The notes below the pieces were generated by a model. The model saw only the letters and a list, made by a program, of their open reading frames with translations, made no database searches and was not told where the DNA came from. This document shows positions 59,754 through 64,000 of a DNA stretch of 64,000 nt, piece by piece. The DNA lies in contig JAVYTR010000003.1 of NCBI GenBank assembly GCA_038728585.1, forward strand, positions 1 through 64,000, read 5' to 3'. The stretch is from Conexivisphaerales archaeon. GTDB lineage: Archaea > Thermoproteota > Nitrososphaeria > Conexivisphaerales > DTJL01. The translations under genes were made by a program, and so were the position numbers. How positions within the stretch are numbered: position 1 is the first letter of the stretch; every line of letters starts with the position of its first letter.

Positions 59754-60157
59754 ATTTCGATGTTACCTCCCTCAACAATACATTTTTATGGGATTTGAAC
59801 CTCATACCTGAAGAGTCGCGAGCATCTTTCAAAGCCAGCAAATTGAGATACATGCTTTGATTCATCAGCCAAGTTGATATGAAATTCGGAATTCATGCGG
59901 TTAGAACAAAAACGAGCAAGGAACTGCAGGTCCTGACAGCTCAAATTGCATCTGAAGCTTTTCTAACCGTATTTATGCCTATCCTTGAAATAAGACGATA
60001 ACTTTTATGTTGCGAAAACAGTAGAGTATATAACGTAATTCGAAAGTCCATATCTGTTAAACCAGCATCTTATCTGTCGAAAATACAGATTAGTGAATGA
60101 CTCTTTCCCCTTTTTGTTACAGAACTGTTTTGTAGTGTCTACTCGTATGAAACTGCC
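59754..60157. other. Gene-free region before the aminotransferase
   Basis: These 404 bases have no convincing gene. They hold the structured inverted repeat at 59895-59972, a 40-codon open frame at 59879-60001 (MKFGIHAVRTKTSKELQ...) with a weak likeness to the start of Spt5/NusG, a GTATATAAC box near 60029, and an ATCTGT/ACAGAT inverted repeat around 60073-60091. An alternative reading of the whole stretch as a leader is possible. Confidence 0.35.
59895..59972 (+). ncRNA. Candidate structured element upstream of aminotransferase
   Basis: CGGTTAGAA (59898-59906) pairs exactly with TTCTAACCG (59961-59969), and the helix continues outward with a G-U, T-A and A-T. Inside, GAGC/GCTC and AGGA/TCCT can form a nested hairpin. 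The element overlaps a 40-codon open frame, so RNA or peptide function is unresolved. No known family is recognised. Confidence 0.28.
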
Positions 60158-61486
60158 ATGAAATACATTGATATCAGGGTCCCGCCCCCTGGCCCCAAGG
60201 CAAAGAAGGTAGTTGCTGACACTGAGGCAATTCTTTCCCCTTCAATAGCAAGATTCTACCCCCTTGTGGTTGAAAGTGCGCACGGAGCGCTGGTAAAAGA
60301 TGTGGATGGCAATACCTACATCGACCTGAACGCCGGGCTGGGGGTTCTTTCTGTCGGATCAACACCTGAAAGGGTTGTGGACGCGATAAAGAGACAGTCA
60401 GAGAAGTTTTTGCATTTTTCATACACAGACTTCTACTATGAGAATATAGTCGAGTTGGCAAAGAGGCTAGTAGAGATAACACCTGGCAGATTTCCGAAGA
60501 GGGTGTATTATGGTAATAGTGGGGCTGAAGGGATAGAGGCTGCCATCAAGCTGGCTAGGTACCATACCAAAAGGCCAAGGATAATAGCATTCACGGGCTC
60601 TTTCCATGGCAGAACGATGGGAGCGGTCAGCCTTACAGCAAGCAAACCGAAGCAGGTTAAGGGATTCTCCCCTCTATTGCCAGGGGTTGAGCATGTACCA
60701 TATCCATACTGCTACCGCTGCCCGTATGGCAAAACCTACCCTGACTGCGGATACTACTGTGTAGATTTCATAAGGGAGCAGGTGCTTGACAAATATGTCC
60801 CAGCAGATGAGGTATCATCGATCTTCTTCGAGCCCATTCAGGGGGAGGGAGGATATGTGGTTCCTCCACCTGACTTCTTCAAAGAGTTGAAGAAGATAGC
60901 AGAACCAAACGGCATACTGATGGTTGATGACGAGGTTCAGTCTGGTATGGGAAGGACTGGCAAGTGGTTTGCGATAGAACACTGGGGAATAGAGCCTGAC
61001 ATTACAGTCATAGCGAAGGGAATAGCTGCTGGCATGCCTCTTTCAGCAATGGTAGCTAAGGAATCCATCATGAGCTGGGGACCTGGGTCGCACGCCTCAA
61101 CTTTCGGAGGGAATCCCGTAGCAGCTGCAGCTGCCTTGGCAACTATCGAGACGATAGAAGAGAAGAAGCTTTTGCATCATGCATCTGAATTGGGAGAATA
61201 CCTCATGAAATGGTTGAACGAAATGAAGGAGAGATATGAGATAGTGGGGGATGTGAGAGGAAAGGGGCTTATGATAGGAGTGGAAATTGTAAAGGACAAG
61301 AGGAGCAAGAGTTATGCTCCGGAGAAGGTTGAAGCGATAATTGACTACAGCTGGAAGCACGGTGCTCTACTTCTGAGCTGCGGCAAGTCTACTCTCAGAA
61401 TATTTCCACCGCTCAGCATAGAGAAGGATATGGTAGACGAAGCGATGCACGTTGTTGAAGAAGCGATAAAGGTGAATGCACACTAG
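60158..61486 (+). CDS. Class III aminotransferase (acetylornithine/GABA/ornithine type)
   Basis: This 442-aa PLP enzyme has YYGNSGAEGIEAAIKLARYHTKRP, AFTGSFHGRTMGAVSLTASKP, DDEVQSGMGRTGKWFAIEHWGIEPDI and the Schiff-base Lys in IAKGIAAGMPLSAMVAK. An archaeal insertion, CYRCPYGKTYPDCGYYC, holds four cysteines that may bind metal. It resembles Pyrococcus-type GABA/ornithine aminotransferases and related amino-acid racemases. The exact substrate is not decided by sequence. No arg or lys biosynthesis genes are near. Confidence 0.88.
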   Translation: MKYIDIRVPPPGPKAKKVVADTEAILSPSIARFYPLVVESAHGALVKDVDGNTYIDLNAGLGVLSVGSTPERVVDAIKRQSEKFLHFSYTDFYYENIVELAKRLVEITPGRFPKRVYYGNSGAEGIEAAIKLARYHTKRPRIIAFTGSFHGRTMGAVSLTASKPKQVKGFSPLLPGVEHVPYPYCYRCPYGKTYPDCGYYCVDFIREQVLDKYVPADEVSSIFFEPIQGEGGYVVPPPDFFKELKKIAEPNGILMVDDEVQSGMGRTGKWFAIEHWGIEPDITVIAKGIAAGMPLSAMVAKESIMSWGPGSHASTFGGNPVAAAAALATIETIEEKKLLHHASELGEYLMKWLNEMKERYEIVGDVRGKGLMIGVEIVKDKRSKSYAPEKVEAIIDYSWKHGALLLSCGKSTLRIFPPLSIEKDMVDEAMHVVEEAIKVNAH

Positions 61487-61489
61487 ACC

Positions 61490-62182
61490 TCATGGCCAGG
61501 GGGTCTTGTCAAGGCTTCTCCACATGATGAGAGCTGCTATGCTCTTGTAGGGCTCCCATCTTTCTGAGAATTTGGCAGCTTCTTTTTCACTCGGTATCTC
61601 TGGTAAGTCATAGTTCAGCATTATCGCCTTTCTTATGCCAAGGTCAGAGGAAGGAAAGATATTCAGTCTTCCGAGGACAAAGATAAGAAGCATGTGTATT
61701 GTCCATGGGCCAACTCCTTTTATCCTGTCAAGTTCTCTGATTATCTCTTCGTCATCCATGCTGTCAAGCCTTTCTCTCTTCAGGCCGTATCTGCCTGCAT
61801 ATGATGCCACTTGCTTTAGATAAAGTATCTTCTTTGCGCTGAGGCCTGTCTTTCTGAGCTGCTCGTCGTCCGTCTGAAGGAGTCTTTCAGGATCGGGATA
61901 ACCTCCATAAAGATTGAGAAATCTGTTCAGTGTGGCTCTTGCAGCTCTGTAAGACAGCTGCTGGTATATCACGGATTGCAGAAGCGCTTCATAAGGGGTC
62001 AAGTCAAGCATCTGGAACTCGAATCCGTTTTCCCTTACCAGTCTGGCTAGCACAGGGTCTCTTTCCATCAGGTACTGCAGTCCTATTTTGATACTGCTGC
62101 GCTGCATTACAAGCCTGCCTTGATGAGTACCTGATTTAAGTATGATACGTCTGATGCCTAAGCAATCTGCTTTCCGAACCAA
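61490..62182 (-). CDS. AlkA-like DNA-3-methyladenine glycosylase (HhH-GPD)
   Basis: This 230-aa base-excision glycosylase has YQQLSYRAARATLNRFL, the helix-hairpin-helix LDRIKGVGPWTIHMLL, and the catalytic Asp in FPSSDLGIRKAI, as in AlkA-type HhH-GPD enzymes. It lacks the C-terminal Fe-S cysteines of endonuclease III. A start further in (MQRSSIKIGLQYL, ATG at 62107) is possible. It is divergent from the CBS gene. Confidence 0.87.
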   Translation of the reverse strand: MVRKADCLGIRRIILKSGTHQGRLVMQRSSIKIGLQYLMERDPVLARLVRENGFEFQMLDLTPYEALLQSVIYQQLSYRAARATLNRFLNLYGGYPDPERLLQTDDEQLRKTGLSAKKILYLKQVASYAGRYGLKRERLDSMDDEEIIRELDRIKGVGPWTIHMLLIFVLGRLNIFPSSDLGIRKAIMLNYDLPEIPSEKEAAKFSERWEPYKSIAALIMWRSLDKTPWP

Positions 62183-62225
62183 GGAAAGAGATAATTAGCA
62201 GTGCGAGGTAGATTTAGGCTTAAGC

Positions 62226-62657
62226 ATGGTGCTGTATGCGAAGGACATAGTCGACAAGGACTTCATAACTATGACTGCTGACTCTACTGCCCTTCAGGCA
62301 GCAAAAGTGATGAAGGAGAAGAGGCATGGATTCGTGGTGATAGTCGGCGAGGACCAGAAGCCGCTTGGCATAGTTACAGAATGGGATTATGTTGCAAAGG
62401 TCGTTGCGGATGAGAAGGACCCTTCGAAGACAATGCTGTCGGAAATAATGACCCCCAACGTGATAACAGTAAACGCAAACGATGGTATTGATAAGGTGGC
62501 TGAGGTGATGAGTCAGAAGATGATCAGGAGGGTTCTGGTGCTTGACAATGGCAGGGTTCTTGGAGTTATCACTTCACGAACGATCATAGGCTCGATAAAG
62601 GAGTATGTGGATAGGGTATCCGCCCAGATAGCTAGACTTCAGGCTCCGCCCTTCTGA
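62226..62657 (+). CDS. Two-CBS-domain protein
   Basis: This 143-aa protein is made of two CBS domains: FITMTADSTALQAAKVMKEKRHGFVVIV near residues 15-42, and IMTPNVITVNANDGIDKVAEVMSQKMIRRVLVL near 77-109, each followed by GIVT/GVIT. CBS pairs bind adenosine nucleotides and sense energy state. The target is not known. Its 3' end overlaps the convergent NTF2-like gene by 19 bases. Confidence 0.92.
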   Translation: MVLYAKDIVDKDFITMTADSTALQAAKVMKEKRHGFVVIVGEDQKPLGIVTEWDYVAKVVADEKDPSKTMLSEIMTPNVITVNANDGIDKVAEVMSQKMIRRVLVLDNGRVLGVITSRTIIGSIKEYVDRVSAQIARLQAPPF

Positions 62658-63091
62658 TTTCTTGGCCAGTCAGGGAAGGGACTGAAATGCTCATGAACTA
62701 TCTTCCAGCCGTCGTCAGTCTTCGCAAACACCATGGTCACCCTGGACCTTGAGCTTACACTTTTACCCTCGAACGAATAATCGTTGATGAAAACTCCGCT
62801 GTAATTGAGGTAGAATGTAGCGATAGCAACGTTGTCTACAAAATCAACCCTGAGCTCTTCTATGTTGTACTGATAATCAGACAGATTGACGAATGCGGCC
62901 TGTTCATAGACAAGAGCTTGCTCAGCATCCTGCCTAGAGTATGGAGGAAATTCGTCGAATTTGCTGAAGATTTTGCTCTGCAGATGGAAAGATGAAAGTG
63001 AAGACAGGTCTTTGTTTTTGCCAGCTTCAAATACTGCGTAGACCAGAGCGATGATTTCTTTTTTCTCCCTTTCCCTGGCATCAGATAACAT
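62639..63091 (-). CDS. NTF2/SnoaL-like domain protein
   Basis: This 150-aa single-domain protein has the DUF4440/SnoaL pattern: IIALVYAVFEAGKNKDLSSLSSF at the N-terminus, then VAIATFYLNYSGVFI, RVTMVFAKTDDGWKIVHEHFSPFP at the C-terminus. The cone-shaped fold binds a small molecule or acts as an enzyme; no function can be assigned. It converges with the CBS gene. Confidence 0.78.
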   Translation of the reverse strand: MLSDAREREKKEIIALVYAVFEAGKNKDLSSLSSFHLQSKIFSKFDEFPPYSRQDAEQALVYEQAAFVNLSDYQYNIEELRVDFVDNVAIATFYLNYSGVFINDYSFEGKSVSSRSRVTMVFAKTDDGWKIVHEHFSPFPDWPRNQKGGA

Positions 63092-63163
63092 GCTGCTTTT
63101 GTGACTTACTTGCTAGGTAATTAACGTTTTTTGCTGGTAGAAATATGCATACTCTTTCATAAA

Positions 63164-63173
63164 GGCTTAAAAT
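63164..63173 (+). promoter_or_regulatory. TATA box of tRNA-Arg(CCT)
   Basis: GGCTTAAAAT lies about 25 bases before the first tRNA base, the expected archaeal distance for an independent tRNA promoter. Confidence 0.5.
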
Positions 63174-63194
63174 TGCTCTATCCCACGCCACTTC

Positions 63195-63288
63195 GGGCCC
63201 GTAGCGCAGAAGAGCAAGCTCTGCGCAGTATGGATAGCGCGACTGCCTCCTAAGCAGTAGGTCATGGGTTCAAATCCCATCGGGCCCG
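63195..63288 (+). tRNA. tRNA-Arg (anticodon CCT) with 19-nt D-arm intron
   Basis: The precursor is 94 nt and the mature tRNA 75 nt. Acceptor GGGCCCG (63195-63201) pairs with CGGGCCC (63281-63287), discriminator G. Anticodon stem ACTGC/GCAGT encloses loop CTCCTAA with CCT at 63249-63251. After removing bases 63210-63228 the D-arm is GCGC/GCGC. The exon-intron joint folds into a bulge-helix-bulge: GCGC (63204-63207) with GCGC (63223-63226), bulges AGA and AGT, cut after the second base of each. The intron forms its own AGAGC/GCTCT hairpin. Confidence 0.9.
63210..63228 (+). other. tRNA intron in the D-loop (BHB type)
   Basis: The intron is AAGAGCAAGCTCTGCGCAG. It ends in a direct copy of GCGCAG that also precedes the 5' splice site. 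The central helix GCGC/GCGC and the two three-base bulges fit the archaeal splicing endonuclease motif, and joining AG to TATGG restores a standard D-loop. Confidence 0.8.
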
Positions 63289-63332
63289 CTCCTATTTAGG
63301 TTCTTAAATAGGGTTCCATTTATATCGTTGAT

Positions 63333-63919
63333 ATGCTAGCCATAGACCCAGTAAAGGAGTTCCTTGATGTCATACACTCCCCCTATAACAAGGGATAGGT
63401 ATTAAAAGAGACTTGACTTATTCCTTAAGCATATAGGCGTCTCTGGCGAAACGTTTGAAGAAAGAGCAGTCAACTTTGTTGCGAAAGCCAGGCAGGATCT
63501 TAGCTGGGCTACGTATACAATAAACGAATATATGAGATACCAAAAACAAAGAGCAGAGAAGGGTGAAATTTGAGTCTACTGTCCCCAACTATTATAAGCC
63601 TATAAAGCTGATTCTTGAGATGAACGATATAATTCTCAACTGGAAGAAGATAACAAGGAGGATACCTAGAGGAAGGGAATTTGCAAACGATAGAGCACCT
63701 ACAAAGGATGAGATAAGAAGGCTGATTCAGTATCCTGACAGAAGAGTTAAGCCTGTAGCTCTTATAATGAGCTCAAGCGGTATAAGAGTTGGTGCATGGG
63801 ATTATCTTAGGCTTGGTGATATACAGCCCATAGAGAGAAATGGTAGCATTATAGCAGCGAAGATGATAATGCGTAGAGGCACTAGAGATGAATATTTTAC
63901 GTCCATAGCTATGGTGTAG
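63333..63919 (+). pseudogene. Broken tyrosine recombinase (archaeal integrase) next to tRNA-Arg
   Basis: The reading starts MLAIDPVKEFLDVIHSPYNKG (ATG 63333) and is broken by a stop. In another frame it continues HIGVSGETFEERAVNFVAKARQDLSWATYTINEYMRYQKQRAEKGE, and in a third TVPNYYKPIKLILEMNDI...PTKDEIRRLIQYPDRRVKPVALIMSSSGIRVGAWDYLRLGDI. The order matches integrases common in Nitrososphaeria, with the first catalytic Arg in SSGIRVGA. The rest, with His-x-x-Arg and Tyr, is not seen before the window ends. At least two frame breaks mark it as inactive. It starts 44 bases past the tRNA, the usual attachment place. Confidence 0.75.
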
Positions 63920-64000
63920 ATCGGCAAGACAGGCCTCAGAGGAGCTAATTGATTACCATCGATTCATGCAACAAACCACAAACAGCAACAAACTTTTAAG

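Noticed and set aside
1-64000. CRISPR arrays, rRNA genes, intact insertion sequences
   Set aside because: No regularly spaced repeats, no rRNA-like stretches and no transposase with terminal repeats were seen on reading both strands.

Overview
This 64 kb window is a chromosomal segment of an archaeon, very probably a TACK-lineage organism related to the non-ammonia-oxidising Nitrososphaeria (Thaumarchaeota-like) and probably thermophilic or acid-tolerant. The evidence is archaeal: class I lysyl-tRNA synthetase, Orc1/Cdc6, CTP-dependent riboflavin kinase, ABCE1/Rli1, Nre repair protein, Trm5, DUF99, Bat-type and COG2522-type regulators, a Sulfolobus-type sugar dehydrogenase, TATA boxes close to start codons, TTG/GTG starts, AGA/AGG-dominated arginine codons and a BHB-type tRNA intron. 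The lineage is inferred from reading alone; no database search was possible.

Layout. 1-212: start of a B12-binding/radical SAM gene running off the left edge. 529-7378: membrane pyrophosphatase, DJ-1/PfpI protein, a LysO-type exporter split in two, lysS, cdc6 and a small HTH gene. 7370-10812: a riboflavin/uracil region with two ECF S components, RbkR-type riboflavin kinase/regulator, upp and an ArsR-like regulator. 10899-16743: Nre, ABCE1, Trm5, DUF99 and a small-membrane-protein cluster. 16810-19956: nitroreductase and an ABC-2 exporter. 20239-22440: tRNA-Arg(GCG), a MerB-like organomercurial lyase homologue and decayed genes, which looks like an accessory island. 22440-28671: MFS transporter and a redox/stress set (AhpD-like, LLM oxidoreductase, DUF488, HxlR/DoxX, PPOX-like, a membrane protein).

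28785-39489 is a respiratory nitrate reductase block. On the minus strand a Bat-type regulator is followed by narG-narH-narJ-narI, a SLAC1/TDT anion channel, moeA and a mobB-like gene; mobA lies opposite. Together these make the enzyme, its Mo-bisMGD cofactor and possibly its nitrate/nitrite channel. NarG has no Tat motif and resembles the cytoplasm-facing bacterial enzyme. 39629-48430: Nramp-like transporter, a large surface protein, RNase HI, a second ABC-2 exporter, a glucose-dehydrogenase-like enzyme, a regulator and a prenyl diphosphate synthase.

48427-57276 encodes the membrane arm of a complex I (nuoA-H-J-K-M-L-M-N on the minus strand). It has two NuoM-like subunits, and nuoB, C, D and I are missing from the cluster. 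It is followed by a geranylgeranyl reductase-like flavoprotein, an MFS transporter, a class III aminotransferase, an AlkA-like glycosylase, a CBS protein, an NTF2-like protein, tRNA-Arg(CCT) with a 19-nt intron in its D-arm, and a broken tyrosine recombinase.

The most interesting items are the D-arm intron, the SLAC1/TDT channel in the nar operon, the partial nuo cluster, several perfect palindromes at divergent promoters (notably rbkR/ribU-like and the COG2522/prenyl synthase pair), and a few RNA-like inverted-repeat structures between genes. I saw no CRISPR array, rRNA gene or intact insertion sequence.
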